64,000 bases of DNA, from contig NZ_BMND01000030.1 in NCBI RefSeq assembly GCF_014646275.1, positions 1-64,000 on the forward strand, read 5' to 3'. Of this stretch, positions 7,686 to 16,126 are shown in pieces (the first letter of the stretch is position 1; each line of letters starts with the position of its first letter). Source of the DNA: Streptomyces kronopolitis (lineage in GTDB: Bacteria; Actinomycetota; Actinomycetes; Streptomycetales; Streptomycetaceae). The position numbers and the translations under genes are program-made. Below the pieces are notes generated by a model. It had not been told where the DNA came from. It was given only the letters and a program-made list of their open reading frames with translations, and ran no database searches.

Positions 7686-8501
7686 TCAGCGCGGGTAGGC
7701 CGTCGGCGGGACCCCGACGGTGGCGGTGACCTCGCGGACCAGATGTGCCTGATCGCTGTAGCCCAGCTCGGCGGCGAGCGCGGCCCAGTCGATCTCCGCG
7801 TCGGACGCGGCGCGCTCCAGCGCCTCCTGCACCCGGTAGCGCAGCACCACCCACTTGGGGCTGACCCCGACGTACCCGGCGAACAGCCGCTGCAGCGCCC
7901 GCAGCGACATGCCCTCGGAGCGAGCGAAGTCCGCGACCCGGCGGATCGTCCGGTCGGTACGGATCCGGTCGGCCAGCCGCATGGCGAGCGCGGCCTGCGC
8001 GAGGACCGGCGGGTCGGCCCGCAGCAGCGGGGTCAGCGCGGCGTCGAGCGCGGCCACCCGGGCGTCCTCGTCGTCCGGGTCCAGTACGGCGGCCGCGGGG
8101 TCGTCGGCCCCGGTGCACCCGAAGACCGTCGCCAGCGGCAGCCGGCGGTCCGTCCAGTCGGTCGCCGGCCGCTCCGGGGTGAACGGGCGGAATCCGCCGG
8201 GCCGGAACTGCACCCCGCACACCCGCCCGCGCCCCACCAGCCGCTGGGCGAACAGCGCCCGCCCCACCCCCGCGACCTCCCCGAAGCCCGGGCGGTCGGC
8301 GTACCGCTGGAAGACGATGTTCACGCACGGATGCGGAACGACATGCGTGGCATACGGCTCGGAGAGGTCCCAGTCGATCAGCCAGTAGTGCTCGACATAG
8401 GGGCGCAGCGCGGCGGCGGGGGTGCGGCGGCGGAACTGCACCCGCGTGAAGAGTCCGGGGGCGTCGACGATGCCCCGGGTGTCGCGCCGTGGAGCGGCCA
8501 T
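7686..8501 (-). CDS. AraC-family transcriptional regulator
   Basis: A 271-residue protein. The N-terminal ~150 residues (LRPYVEHYWLIDWDLSEPYA, CVNIVFQRY, QFRPGGFRPF) form the cupin-like sensing domain often called DUF6597, and the C-terminal ~95 residues carry the two AraC helix-turn-helix units (VADFARSEGMSLRALQRLF then GYVGVSPKWVVLRYRVQEAL, AAELGYSDQAHLVREV). It is divergent from the mycothiol-dependent isomerase-like gene at 8592, separated by 90 bases, and may control it. Convergent with the TetR gene. The signal sensed is unknown. Confidence 0.9.
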   Translation of the reverse strand: MAAPRRDTRGIVDAPGLFTRVQFRRRTPAAALRPYVEHYWLIDWDLSEPYATHVVPHPCVNIVFQRYADRPGFGEVAGVGRALFAQRLVGRGRVCGVQFRPGGFRPFTPERPATDWTDRRLPLATVFGCTGADDPAAAVLDPDDEDARVAALDAALTPLLRADPPVLAQAALAMRLADRIRTDRTIRRVADFARSEGMSLRALQRLFAGYVGVSPKWVVLRYRVQEALERAASDAEIDWAALAAELGYSDQAHLVREVTATVGVPPTAYPR

Positions 8502-8591
8502 GTCCGGATCCTAGGACGGGACGCGGCGGGGCGAGCGGACCTGTCGCGTTTTTTCAAGCCACCGCCGCCCCGGGCCCGTAGCGTCCTCGGC

Positions 8592-9209
8592 ATGAACGGC
8601 ATGAAAGATACAAACGGTATGAATGGCGTGAACGGCCTCCCGATCAGCGCGTTGCTCGCTGCGGCGGGCGAGGCGGCGCTCCCCGTCCTGCGCGGCGTCG
8701 GCGAGGACCAGCTGGGGCGGCCGACGCCCTGTGCCGAGTACGACGTACGGGCGCTGCTCAACCACCTCTTCCAGGTGGTCGTCACCTTCCAGGCGCTGGC
8801 CGCCAAGGAGGACGTCGAGTTCGGCAGCCCGCCGGACCGGCTCGGCGAGTACGGGGCGCGCTGGCCCGACCGGTTCGCGGACGAGACGGCGCGGCTGGTC
8901 GAGGCCTGGGCGGCGCCCGGCGCGGAGGACGGGTCGACCGGCGCGATGAACCTGCCGGCGCGCACCGTCGGCGCGATGGCGCTGCTGGACCTGACGGTGC
9001 ACGCCTGGGACCTGGCACGGGCGACCGGGCAGCCGTACGCCCCGCCCGCCGGCGGTGTGGCCGAACTGCGGATCCTGGTCGACCGGATGGGCCCTACGGC
9101 ACGGACGATGAACGTCTTCGCCGCACCGCTCCCCACCCCGCCCGGCGCCGGTGACCTGGAGGTACTCCTGGCCGAGACCGGCCGCGATCCGTTGTGGACG
9201 GCGGGGTGA
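8592..9209 (+). CDS. TIGR03086-family protein, mycothiol-dependent maleylpyruvate isomerase-like
   Basis: About 205 residues with the DinB/MDMPI_N fold: LRGVGEDQLGRPTPCAEYDV, LLNHLFQVVVTFQALAA with a metal-ligand His, and HAWDLARATGQPY near the C-terminal third. These match the actinobacterial TIGR03086 family, related to mycothiol-dependent maleylpyruvate isomerase; the actual reaction is not established. The start is uncertain: three in-frame ATGs (8592, 8601, 8619) lie in a repetitive MNGM...MNGVNG stretch without a good ribosome site. The protein core begins near GLPISALLAAAGEA. Divergent from the AraC gene and convergent with the MazG-like gene by only five bases. Confidence 0.85.
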   Translation: MNGMKDTNGMNGVNGLPISALLAAAGEAALPVLRGVGEDQLGRPTPCAEYDVRALLNHLFQVVVTFQALAAKEDVEFGSPPDRLGEYGARWPDRFADETARLVEAWAAPGAEDGSTGAMNLPARTVGAMALLDLTVHAWDLARATGQPYAPPAGGVAELRILVDRMGPTARTMNVFAAPLPTPPGAGDLEVLLAETGRDPLWTAG

Positions 9210-9214
9210 GGGGC

Positions 9215-9634
9215 TCAGGGGGCCGGTGTGCCGCGGTTCCCGTCCGCGGGTGACGGCACCCGGGCCGCGATCCGCCGCAGATGCCCGTCGAACACTCCGC
9301 GGGCGCCGGGCGTCAGGGTCCGCAGTGCCACCATCGCCGTGACGATCACGTCGCACAGCTCGCCGTGCACCTCGTCCCAGGTGTGGCTGCGGCCCTTGCG
9401 CGGGTTCTGGCCGGTGGCCCCGATGACGGCCTGGGCGACCTCGCCGGCCTCCTCCGAGAGCTTCAGCAGCCGCAGCAGCCGCTCCTGTTCGGGCGGCAGA
9501 CCGCTCTCCCGGTCGAGCCAGTGGACGATCTCGTCGACCGCGTCCCAGACGGCCGCGGTGTCCAGGGGGGCCGCCCCACCGGACGCCGTACCGGGGGCGG
9601 CTGCTGACGGGCTGTCGGGCGAGGTGGCGGACAT
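9215..9634 (-). CDS. MazG-like nucleotide pyrophosphohydrolase
   Basis: A 139-residue protein with a single MazG-like all-alpha NTP pyrophosphatase domain. The Mg-binding acidic residues are visible in LKLSEEAGEVAQAVIG (EExxE-type) and in WDEVHGELCDVIVTAMVAL (ExxD). The N-terminal 25 residues are Ala/Ser/Pro-rich and probably disordered. Such proteins remove pyrophosphate from non-canonical or damaged NTPs. It is divergent from the cupin gene, and its 3' end nearly touches the gene at 8592. No toxin or mutT-like partner is nearby, so a housekeeping role is likely. Confidence 0.88.
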   Translation of the reverse strand: MSATSPDSPSAAAPGTASGGAAPLDTAAVWDAVDEIVHWLDRESGLPPEQERLLRLLKLSEEAGEVAQAVIGATGQNPRKGRSHTWDEVHGELCDVIVTAMVALRTLTPGARGVFDGHLRRIAARVPSPADGNRGTPAP

Positions 9635-9722
9635 GGCCCGATTGTGCCCCGCAACGGGCCGCCGCCGTGCCTAGGGTGGAGGATCAGCCCGGAACCGGTG
9701 ACGCACGGGAGGCGGCCCGCAG

Positions 9723-10229
9723 ATGGACGACCGGCACACGTCCCGCGACCCGCTGCCCGAGGCGCTGATCGCGTTCTACGGGCTGGCGCCGCTGCCCCGC
9801 GAGGGCGGGCGCTACCGGCGCACCTGGGCGGGGCCCGAGCGCCCCGACGGGCGGCCCGAGGGCACGGCCATCGTGATGCTGCTGACCGCCGAACCGGGCG
9901 ACTTCTCCGCGCTGCACCGCCTGCCCGCCGACGAGATCTGGCACTTCTACCGGGGCGATCCGCTCACCCTCCTCCTGCTGGCGGAGGACGGCGGGGCCCG
10001 CACGGTCGTGCTCGGGCCGGACGTCCTGGGCGGCCAGCACGTCCAGTTCACGGTGCCGGCCGGCACCTGGATGGCCGCCGAGGTCGCCGACGGCGGCGCC
10101 TGGACGCTCTTCGGCTGCACGATGGCGCCCGGATTCACCTTCGCGGACTACGAGCACGGGGACGCCGCCGCACTGGCCGCGCGCTTTCCCCGGGAGGCGG
10201 CGCGGATCACCGCGCTGAGCCGGCCGTGA
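9723..10229 (+). CDS. DUF985 cupin-family protein
   Basis: A 168-residue single-domain cupin (cupin_5/DUF985). Recognisable pieces are IAFYGLAPLPREGGRYRRTW, SALHRLPADEIWHFYRGDPL (with the His/Glu positions typical of the first cupin motif), VPAGTWMAAEVADGGAWTLFGC and the C-terminal APGFTFADYEHG signature. Function is unknown for the family; some members are annotated as sugar epimerase-like. The stop overlaps the GTG of the following SDR gene by four bases (GTGA), so the two are translationally coupled. Confidence 0.9.
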   Translation: MDDRHTSRDPLPEALIAFYGLAPLPREGGRYRRTWAGPERPDGRPEGTAIVMLLTAEPGDFSALHRLPADEIWHFYRGDPLTLLLLAEDGGARTVVLGPDVLGGQHVQFTVPAGTWMAAEVADGGAWTLFGCTMAPGFTFADYEHGDAAALAARFPREAARITALSRP

Positions 10230-11050
10230 CCCGGGAGATCCCGCAGCGGGACGACGCCGGCCGCGATCCCGGGCTGCCCGATCTGCGCGGTCAGGTCGCC
10301 CTGGTCACCGGCGCCTCCGGGGGCCTGGGCCGCGGGATCGCGCTGCGGTTCGCCGCCGCGGGCGCCGCCGTCGTGGCGCACTACCGCACGGGCGCCGAGG
10401 CGGCGCGGGCACTGGTCGAGCGGATCGAGGCGGACGGCGGGAGCGCGCTGGCACTGCGCGCCGATCTGTCCGTCGAGGAGGAGTGCCACCGCCTGGTCAC
10501 CGAGGCGGCGGGCTGGCGCGGGCGGCTCACGGCGCTGGTGAACAACGCGGGCGTGCAGCCGACGCAGGAGCTGGCCGAGATGTCACTGGCCGACTGGCGG
10601 GCGGTGGCGGATCCCACGGTGCACAGCGTCTTCGCCTGCACCCAGGCCGCGGTGGACGTGATGCGGGCGGACCCGGAGACGTCCGGGCCGGCGGGAGGCT
10701 CGATCACCCACATCGCCTCGATCGAGGCGGACCGCCCGGCGCCGCGGCACGCCCACTACTGCGCCGCGAAGGCGGCGGTGGTGATGCACGCACGGTCGGC
10801 GGCGCTCGAATACGGGCCCCACGGGATCCGCGTCAACAGCGTCTCGCCCGGCCTGATCGACCGCCCCGGGCTGGCGGAGGACTGGCCCGAGGGGGTGCGC
10901 CGCTGGCAAGAGGCGGCGCCCGCCGGGCGGTTGGGGCGGCCCCGGGACGTGGGCGACGCCTGTGTCTTCCTGGCCTCACCGATGGCGTCCTGGATCACCG
11001 GACACGACCTCGTCGTCGACGGGGGTGTCTCGGCCCGGCCCACCTGGTGA
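10226..11050 (+). CDS. Short-chain dehydrogenase/reductase, FabG-like
   Basis: A 274-residue SDR beginning at GTG 10226, overlapping the cupin stop. It shows VALVTGASGGLGRGIALRF (cofactor motif), NNAGVQP, a Ser in THIASIEA, and the YCAAK catalytic pair, then GIRVNSVSPGLIDRP and the C-terminal WITGHDLVVDGG of the FabG-like group. A 20-residue charged N-terminal extension precedes the Rossmann strand. Likely an NADP-dependent alcohol or sugar oxidoreductase; substrate unknown. Coupling with a cupin hints at carbohydrate or small-acid metabolism, but that is inference. A perfect palindrome follows as terminator. Confidence 0.9.
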   Translation: MTREIPQRDDAGRDPGLPDLRGQVALVTGASGGLGRGIALRFAAAGAAVVAHYRTGAEAARALVERIEADGGSALALRADLSVEEECHRLVTEAAGWRGRLTALVNNAGVQPTQELAEMSLADWRAVADPTVHSVFACTQAAVDVMRADPETSGPAGGSITHIASIEADRPAPRHAHYCAAKAAVVMHARSAALEYGPHGIRVNSVSPGLIDRPGLAEDWPEGVRRWQEAAPAGRLGRPRDVGDACVFLASPMASWITGHDLVVDGGVSARPTW

Positions 11051-11095
11051 GCGCGGGACCGGGCCGGGTGAACGGGGCGAGCCCCGGACGGCGGA

Positions 11096-11123
11096 CGGCC
11101 CGTGCACCGCGGTGCACGGGCCG
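11096..11123. terminator. Bidirectional terminator (28-bp perfect palindrome)
   Basis: CGGCCCGTGCACCG (11096-11109) is followed directly by its exact complement CGGTGCACGGGCCG (11110-11123). It lies between the convergent SDR gene and the gene ending at 11143, so it can serve both. No U-tract, as usual in Streptomyces. Confidence 0.65.
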
Positions 11124-11142
11124 CCGCGCAGGCGCTGAACCG

Positions 11143-11580
11143 TTACGGCCAGACCAGGCAGTACGCCTGATGCCCCGCCTCGTGCAGCCGGTGGCTGAAG
11201 TCCTGCCACTCGTGCAGGAGCTGGTAGACGGCGAAGGCGTCGCGGGGGCCGCCGCGGTCGGGGACCGTGGACCAGATGAAGGCGGCCGCGCCGACCGACT
11301 CCTCGCCCACCCCGCGCAGCGGGTCCACCACGGTCATGGGGAGCTTGACCACGGCGTAGTCGGGGTGCAGGACGACGAGCTCCAGCGGCGGAACCTTGTG
11401 CAGCGGTATGCCCTCTATACCTGTGAGGACCATGGCGGCCATGGTCTCCGGCTTGATCTTGGAGAACATGCCGCCCATGCCGAGTTCGTCACCGCCGAGC
11501 TCCTCGGGGCGCATGGAGATCGGGACGCGGGCCGCCGTCGCGCCGTTGGGCGCGCCGAAGTACTTGTACGTCACCCCCAT
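11143..11580 (-). CDS. Conserved hypothetical protein (145 aa)
   Basis: Starting at ATG 11580 the protein begins MGVTYKYFGAPNGATAARVP, and the end reads LLHEWQDFSHRLHEAGHQAY then CLVWP. The middle is a mixed hydrophobic/acidic region (LELVVLHPDYAVVKLPMTVV). Composition and codon use look like a genuine cytoplasmic protein of about 16 kDa. I do not recognise a family. The frame is open further upstream but that part is Arg/Gly-rich and unlike coding sequence. It lies upstream of and divergent from hemL with a 437-base gap. Confidence 0.7.
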   Translation of the reverse strand: MGVTYKYFGAPNGATAARVPISMRPEELGGDELGMGGMFSKIKPETMAAMVLTGIEGIPLHKVPPLELVVLHPDYAVVKLPMTVVDPLRGVGEESVGAAAFIWSTVPDRGGPRDAFAVYQLLHEWQDFSHRLHEAGHQAYCLVWP

Positions 11581-11819
11581 GCGGCCGCCCCTGATGTCCC
11601 CGCCCGTGGTTTCCTCGCGCCGGTGACGGCCGCGCTGGGCGCGCTCGGGACCCCGGTCATTGGTTCCCTCGCCCAGTTCGCCACCGCGATGCATATCTCC
11701 ACCCGACCACTCGCAGCCCCAGCCGCGCAACCCGATCATCGTCTCAGAGACCTCCCCCGTCGCCGGCGCGTGAAACGCCCGGCCGCACGCCCCCGTGCGC
11801 CTCTGAGACCATTGCTTGC

Positions 11820-11912
11820 GTGACTTACTCGTACGTCGGCCCCAGTTTCGCAGACGAGTGGGGGCTGACGCCCGGTCGAAAGCGAGAGGAATCAAAAAAG
11901 GACCGGGACTGA
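11820..11912 (+). CDS. Possible 30-aa small protein upstream of hemL
   Basis: GTG at 11820 opens MTYSYVGPSFADEWGLTPG and a Lys/Glu/Asp-rich tail ending at TGA 11910-11912. The peptide is unusually well-behaved (aromatic start, charged end) for the otherwise non-coding 437-base gap, but there is no convincing ribosome site and no recognised homologue. It is the only reading of that gap that looks protein-like. Confidence 0.2.
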   Translation: MTYSYVGPSFADEWGLTPGRKREESKKDRD

Positions 11913-12017
11913 ACCGAGCGGCTCGTGCACACGTACCGCGCGGGGAATCCCGTACCGATGCCAGCCGGGCCGCGTCCGCGCGCCGCCCTCCCCCCGTTTA
12001 TGCAGGTCAGGATCATC

Positions 12018-13325
12018 GTGTCGTTTCCGTATGAAGCCCCAGTTTCGCAGTCGCTGTTCGACCGGGCGTCCGCCGTGACGCCGGGCGGCGTCAATTCACC
12101 GGTCCGTGCGTTCCGCGCCGTGGGGGGAACGCCCCGGTTCATGGTGTCCGGCAGCGGTCCGTACCTCACCGACGCCGACGGCCGGGAGTACGTCGACCTC
12201 GTGTGCTCGTGGGGCCCGATGATCCTCGGGCACTCGCGCCCCGAGGTGATCGCCGCGGTCCAGGACGCGGTCGCCCGCGGGACGTCCTTCGGCACGCCCG
12301 GCGCCGGCGAGGTCGAGCTGGCGGAGGAGATCGTGGCCCGGGTCGAGCCGGTCGAGCAGGTGCGGCTGGTCTCCAGCGGCACCGAGGCGACGATGTCGGC
12401 GATCCGGCTGGCGCGCGGCTTCACCGGCCGGCCGAAGGTGATCAAGTTCGCGGGCTGCTACCACGGGCATGTGGACGCGCTGCTGGCCGCCGCGGGTTCG
12501 GGCGTGGCGACCTTCGGTCTGCCCGACACGCCGGGTGTGACGGGTGCCCAGGCCGGCGACACGATCGTGCTGCCGTACAACGACCTGGAGGCGGTGCGGG
12601 CCGCGTTCGCCGCGCACCCGGGTGAGGTCGCCTGTGTGATCACCGAGGCGTCGCCGGGCAACATGGGCGTGGTGCCGCCGCTGCCCGGGTTCAACCAGGG
12701 CCTGAAGGACCTGTGCGCCGGCAACGGTGCCCTCTACATCTCCGACGAGGTGATGACCGGCTTCCGCGTCAGCAAGGCCGGTTGGTATGGAATTGATGGG
12801 GTACGTCCGGATCTGATGACCTTCGGCAAGGTCATGGGCGGCGGCTTCCCGGCCGCGGCCTTCGGCGGCCGGGCCGACGTCATGGCGCACCTCGCCCCGG
12901 CCGGCCCCGTCTACCAGGCGGGCACCCTGTCCGGGAACCCGATCGCCACCGCCGCGGGTGTCGCGCAGCTGCGGCTGCTGGACGACGCCGCGTACGCGAA
13001 GGTCGACGCGGTCTCGGCGGAGCTGCGCGGGCTGGTCACCGCGGCGCTGGCGAAGGAGGGCGTGGCGCACCGGCTCCAGGCCGCGGGCAACATGTTCTCG
13101 GTGTTCTTCACGGACGCCGAGGTCACCGACTACGACACGGCCAAGGCGCAGGACGCGTTCCGCTTCACCGCTTTCTTCCACTCGATGCTGTCGCAGGGCG
13201 TCTACCTCCCGCCGTCCGCCTTCGAGTCGTGGTTCGTCTCGACCGCGCACGACGCGGCGGCCGTCGAGCGGATCGCCGCCGCCCTCCCGGCCGCCGCGCG
13301 GGCCGCCGCCGAAGCGACCGCCTGA
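12018..13325 (+). CDS. hemL: Glutamate-1-semialdehyde 2,1-aminomutase
   Basis: HemL converts glutamate-1-semialdehyde to 5-aminolevulinate, the C5-pathway precursor of haem and cobalamin. At 435 residues it matches the family. Key features are TPGGVNSPVRAFRAVGG near the N-terminus, SSGTEATMSAIRLARG, YHGHVDALL, DEVMTGFRVS and the PLP lysine in TFGKVMGGGFP (Lys271). The GTG at 12018 (VSFPYEAPVSQSLFDRA) was chosen because it gives the standard length and has AGGA upstream; an ATG at 12000 is an alternative. A histidine phosphatase gene follows at 42 bases. Confidence 0.95.
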   Translation: MSFPYEAPVSQSLFDRASAVTPGGVNSPVRAFRAVGGTPRFMVSGSGPYLTDADGREYVDLVCSWGPMILGHSRPEVIAAVQDAVARGTSFGTPGAGEVELAEEIVARVEPVEQVRLVSSGTEATMSAIRLARGFTGRPKVIKFAGCYHGHVDALLAAAGSGVATFGLPDTPGVTGAQAGDTIVLPYNDLEAVRAAFAAHPGEVACVITEASPGNMGVVPPLPGFNQGLKDLCAGNGALYISDEVMTGFRVSKAGWYGIDGVRPDLMTFGKVMGGGFPAAAFGGRADVMAHLAPAGPVYQAGTLSGNPIATAAGVAQLRLLDDAAYAKVDAVSAELRGLVTAALAKEGVAHRLQAAGNMFSVFFTDAEVTDYDTAKAQDAFRFTAFFHSMLSQGVYLPPSAFESWFVSTAHDAAAVERIAAALPAAARAAAEATA

Positions 13326-13375
13326 CCGAGGAACGGTTCCGGCGCCGCCGGCCGACGACTGAATGAATGGGTGAC

Positions 13376-14056
13376 ATGAGCAGCGAAGACATCACCGTCG
13401 TGCATCTGATGCGGCACGGCGAGGTGCACAACCCCGACGGCGTCCTCTACGGGCGCCGGCCCGGCTACCACCTCTCCGACCTGGGGCGGAAGATGGCCGA
13501 TCGGGTCGCCGAGCACCTCGCGGGGCGCGACATCACGCATGTCGTCGCCTCGCCGCTGGAGCGCGCGCAGGAGACCGCCGAGCCGATCGCCGGTGCGCAC
13601 GGTCTGGAGCTGGCCACCGACGAGCGGCTCATCGAGGCCGGCAACGTCTTCGAGGGCAAGACCTTCGGGGTCGGCGACGGCGCGCTGAAGAAGCCGGGGA
13701 ACTGGAAGTACCTGACGAATCCGTTCCGCCCGTCCTGGGGCGAGCCGTACATCGAGCAGGTCGTGCGGATGATGGCGGCGCTGGGCGCGGCGCGGGACGC
13801 GGCGCGCGGGCACGAGGCGGTGGCGGTCAGCCATCAGCTGCCGATCTGGATCGTGCGCAGCTTCGCCGAGCGGCGCCGGCTGTGGCACGACCCGCGGAAG
13901 CGGCAGTGCACGCTGGCCTCGCTGACGTCGTTCACGTTCCACGGCGACAAGATCATCTCGGTGGGGTACGGCGAGCCGGCGCGCGACCTGGTTCCGTCCC
14001 ACCTCCTGGCGGGCGCCAAACCCGTCAAGGGAAAGGCCAAGGCTTTCGGGGCCTGA
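13376..14056 (+). CDS. Histidine phosphatase (phosphoglycerate mutase-like)
   Basis: About 226 residues (229 if ATG 13367 is used). The branch-1 histidine phosphatase motif is LMRHGEVHNPDGVLYGRRPG with the phospho-accepting His, followed by the supporting Arg/Glu region (ASPLERAQETAEPIA, DERLIEAGNVFEG) and a second His in AVSHQLPIWIVR. Such enzymes hydrolyse small phosphate esters; the family includes phosphoglycerate mutases and CobC/PhpB-type phosphatases. It directly follows hemL and precedes the cytochrome c maturation genes in this order; a role in tetrapyrrole metabolism is possible but not shown. The C-terminus is a Lys-rich tail. Confidence 0.88.
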   Translation: MSSEDITVVHLMRHGEVHNPDGVLYGRRPGYHLSDLGRKMADRVAEHLAGRDITHVVASPLERAQETAEPIAGAHGLELATDERLIEAGNVFEGKTFGVGDGALKKPGNWKYLTNPFRPSWGEPYIEQVVRMMAALGAARDAARGHEAVAVSHQLPIWIVRSFAERRRLWHDPRKRQCTLASLTSFTFHGDKIISVGYGEPARDLVPSHLLAGAKPVKGKAKAFGA

Positions 14057-14200
14057 CGGTGCGTCACCTGGCGGAATGTCAAAGCCTGGCAAAGTGAAAA
14101 TCTGAGCGATTAGCCGGAACCCCAACGCTCAACATGCCCTCTTCTCGGTTGTCCGTTTATATGGATATCGAGTTCGGCGAGCACGGATGGGGTCGAGGGT

Positions 14201-15430
14201 ATGCGCGCGATCAGTCGGCGAAACCTGTTGGGGATGGGAGTGGGAGCAGCCGCGGCGCTGGGCGTCGCCGGCTGCTCGACGTCGGGCTCGGATAACGCGG
14301 GGGCGGACAAGCAGCGCGTCAAGGATTCGGTCCAGGCCCGGTCCAAGCCCATCGGTGACGGTTCGACCGCGAATTCCGGCGCGCAGCCCCATCAGCCCAA
14401 GGCCCCCGAACGGCTGGCACCCGGTCAGACCCCGCCGCAGTTCGTGATCTTTTCCTGGGACGGGGCCGGAGAGGTCGGCAACGGCCTCTTCCCCCGATTC
14501 CTCAAGCTCGCCAAGGACCACGGCGCGGCGATGACGTTCTTCCTCTCCGGACTGTATCTCCTGCCCGAATCCAAGAAGCACCTCTACGACCCGCCGAACA
14601 ACCGGCGCGGCGCCTCCGCCATCGGCTACCTCAGCGACGACCACATCAAGGAGACGCTGAAGTACGTACGGGAGGCCTGGCTGGACGGCCACGAGATCGG
14701 CACCCACTTCAACGGGCACTTCTGCGGCGACTCCTCGACCTCGGTCAAGCACTGGACGCCCCAGCAGTGGGAGTCCGAGATCGACCAGGCGATGGACTTC
14801 GTCACGAAGTGGCGCACGAACACCGGCTTCACCGACGCCGAGGCACTGCCGTTCGACTACCGCAAGGAACTGGTCGGCAGCCGCACCCCCTGCCTGCTGG
14901 GCCAGGACAATCTGCTGCCCACCGCCAAGAAGCTCGGCTGGCGCTATGACGCCAGCTCACCCGGCGGTATCCAGATGTGGCCGAAGAAGAAGATGGGCAT
15001 CTGGGACTTCCCGCTCCAGCAGGTTCCGTTCCCGGGGCACTCTTTCGAGGTGCTCTCGATGGACTACAACATCCTCGCCAATCAGTCGAAGAATACGACC
15101 AAGGCCCCGCCGGTGAACTACCCCGGCTGGCGGCAGCAGGCCACGGACGCCTACATTTCCGGCTTCCGCCGGGCCTACGAGACCAATCGCGCGCCGTTCT
15201 TCATCGGAAATCACTTCGAGCAGTGGAATGGCGGCATCTATATGGATGCCGTCGAGGAAGCGCTCAAGCAGATTTCCAATGAGCAGAACAAGGATGTCCG
15301 GCTGGTGTCGTTCCGGCAGTTCACCGACTGGATCGACGCCCAGGACCCCGAGGTGCTGCGCAAGCTCCAGCAGCTGCCCGTCGGACAGCAGCCGACCGGC
15401 GGCTGGAAGTCGTATTTGTCAGCCGCCTGA
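14201..15430 (+). CDS. Polysaccharide deacetylase-like lipoprotein
   Basis: A 409-residue exported lipoprotein: MRAISRRNLLGMGVG resembles a Tat signal and ends with a VAGC lipobox. After a Ser/Pro linker the domain looks like NodB/polysaccharide deacetylase: FVIFSWDGAGEVGNGLF aligns with the TFDDGP motif, and HEIGTHFNGH supplies the HxxxH metal pair. The first Asp of TFDD, the usual general base, appears to be Trp here, so catalysis may be altered. Later parts (SYRRAYE-like GFRRAYETNRAPFFIGNHFE) resemble proteins annotated as bacterial PAS- or deacetylase-like. It lies between hemL and resA; role in the envelope is unknown. Confidence 0.75.
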   Translation: MRAISRRNLLGMGVGAAAALGVAGCSTSGSDNAGADKQRVKDSVQARSKPIGDGSTANSGAQPHQPKAPERLAPGQTPPQFVIFSWDGAGEVGNGLFPRFLKLAKDHGAAMTFFLSGLYLLPESKKHLYDPPNNRRGASAIGYLSDDHIKETLKYVREAWLDGHEIGTHFNGHFCGDSSTSVKHWTPQQWESEIDQAMDFVTKWRTNTGFTDAEALPFDYRKELVGSRTPCLLGQDNLLPTAKKLGWRYDASSPGGIQMWPKKKMGIWDFPLQQVPFPGHSFEVLSMDYNILANQSKNTTKAPPVNYPGWRQQATDAYISGFRRAYETNRAPFFIGNHFEQWNGGIYMDAVEEALKQISNEQNKDVRLVSFRQFTDWIDAQDPEVLRKLQQLPVGQQPTGGWKSYLSAA

Positions 15431-15491
15431 CAGACGGCGGCGGGTCACGACCGGCCGTCGGAGGGGGGCGCGGAAGATCCGGAATGGGCCC

Positions 15492-15509
15492 ATGCGAAAC
15501 TTTTCACAT
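15492..15509. promoter_or_regulatory. Rex-operator-like site overlapping the resA start
   Basis: ATGCGAAACTTTTCACAT matches the Streptomyces Rex operator pattern TTGTGAA-N4-TTCACAA at 11 of 14 fixed positions, including the complete right core TTCACA. It overlaps the candidate ATG at 15508. A second match lies before nuoA at 50423. Rex represses respiratory genes when NADH/NAD+ is low. The assignment rests on pattern matching only. Confidence 0.45.
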
Positions 15510-16122
15510 GAGTGCCTGCCGCGTCCCACGCCGCCTCACGAGCCGACGCCGCCTGACCCTGCTCGCCGCAGGGGCCGCGGCCGCCTCGCTCACGCTGAGC
15601 GCCTGCGGGGACGGCGCCTCCGGCGGCTCGGCCCAGACCCGCTTCGTCCAGGGCAAGGACGGCATCGACACCGTCAAGAAGGACGAGCGGCAGGCGGCGC
15701 CCGACCTCTCCGGTGAGACCACCACCGGCAAGAAGCTGGACGTGGCCGCCTACAAGGGCAAGGTCGTCATCGTCAATGTCTGGGGATCGTGGTGCGGCCC
15801 CTGCATCGCCGAGGCGCCGAACTTCGCCAAGGTCGCGAACGAGACCAAGGGCAAGGGCGTCCAGTTCGTCGGGATCAACACCCGCGACTCCGAGAAGTCG
15901 CAGGCCACCAGCTTCGAGGAAGAGCACAAGGTGCCCTACCCGAGCCTGTTCGACCCGACCGGCCGGCTGATGCTGCGCTTCCCCAAGGGCAGCCTCAACC
16001 CGCAGTCGATCCCCTCCACGATCGCCATCGACCGGCACGGCAGGATCGCCGCCCGGTCGATCGGCCCGCTCGCCGAGAACGAGCTGCGCAAGATGATCGC
16101 CCCGCTGGTCGCCGAGAAGTGA
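15508..16122 (+). CDS. resA: TlpA/ResA-type thiol-disulfide lipoprotein for cytochrome c maturation
   Basis: A 204-residue membrane-anchored thioredoxin-like protein (212 if ATG 15484 is used). The signal peptide (LTSRRRLTLLAAGAAAASL) ends with the lipobox LSAC. The redox motif is WGSWCGPCIAEAP, and GKVVIVNVWGSWC, VQFVGINTRD and LNPQSIPSTIAIDRHGRI are typical of ResA/TlpA. It should reduce the haem-binding cysteines of apocytochrome c on the outer face, receiving electrons from CcdA next door. First gene of the four-gene resA-ccdA-resB-resC operon; the start region overlaps a Rex-like operator. Start codon choice is uncertain because neither ATG has a strong ribosome site. Confidence 0.92.
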   Translation: MSACRVPRRLTSRRRLTLLAAGAAAASLTLSACGDGASGGSAQTRFVQGKDGIDTVKKDERQAAPDLSGETTTGKKLDVAAYKGKVVIVNVWGSWCGPCIAEAPNFAKVANETKGKGVQFVGINTRDSEKSQATSFEEEHKVPYPSLFDPTGRLMLRFPKGSLNPQSIPSTIAIDRHGRIAARSIGPLAENELRKMIAPLVAEK

Positions 16123-16126
16123 TCAC

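Noticed and set aside
14129..14752. A plasmid- or phage-like segment near the deacetylase gene
   Set aside because: No integrase, tRNA attachment site or replication gene; flanking genes are ordinary chromosome core.
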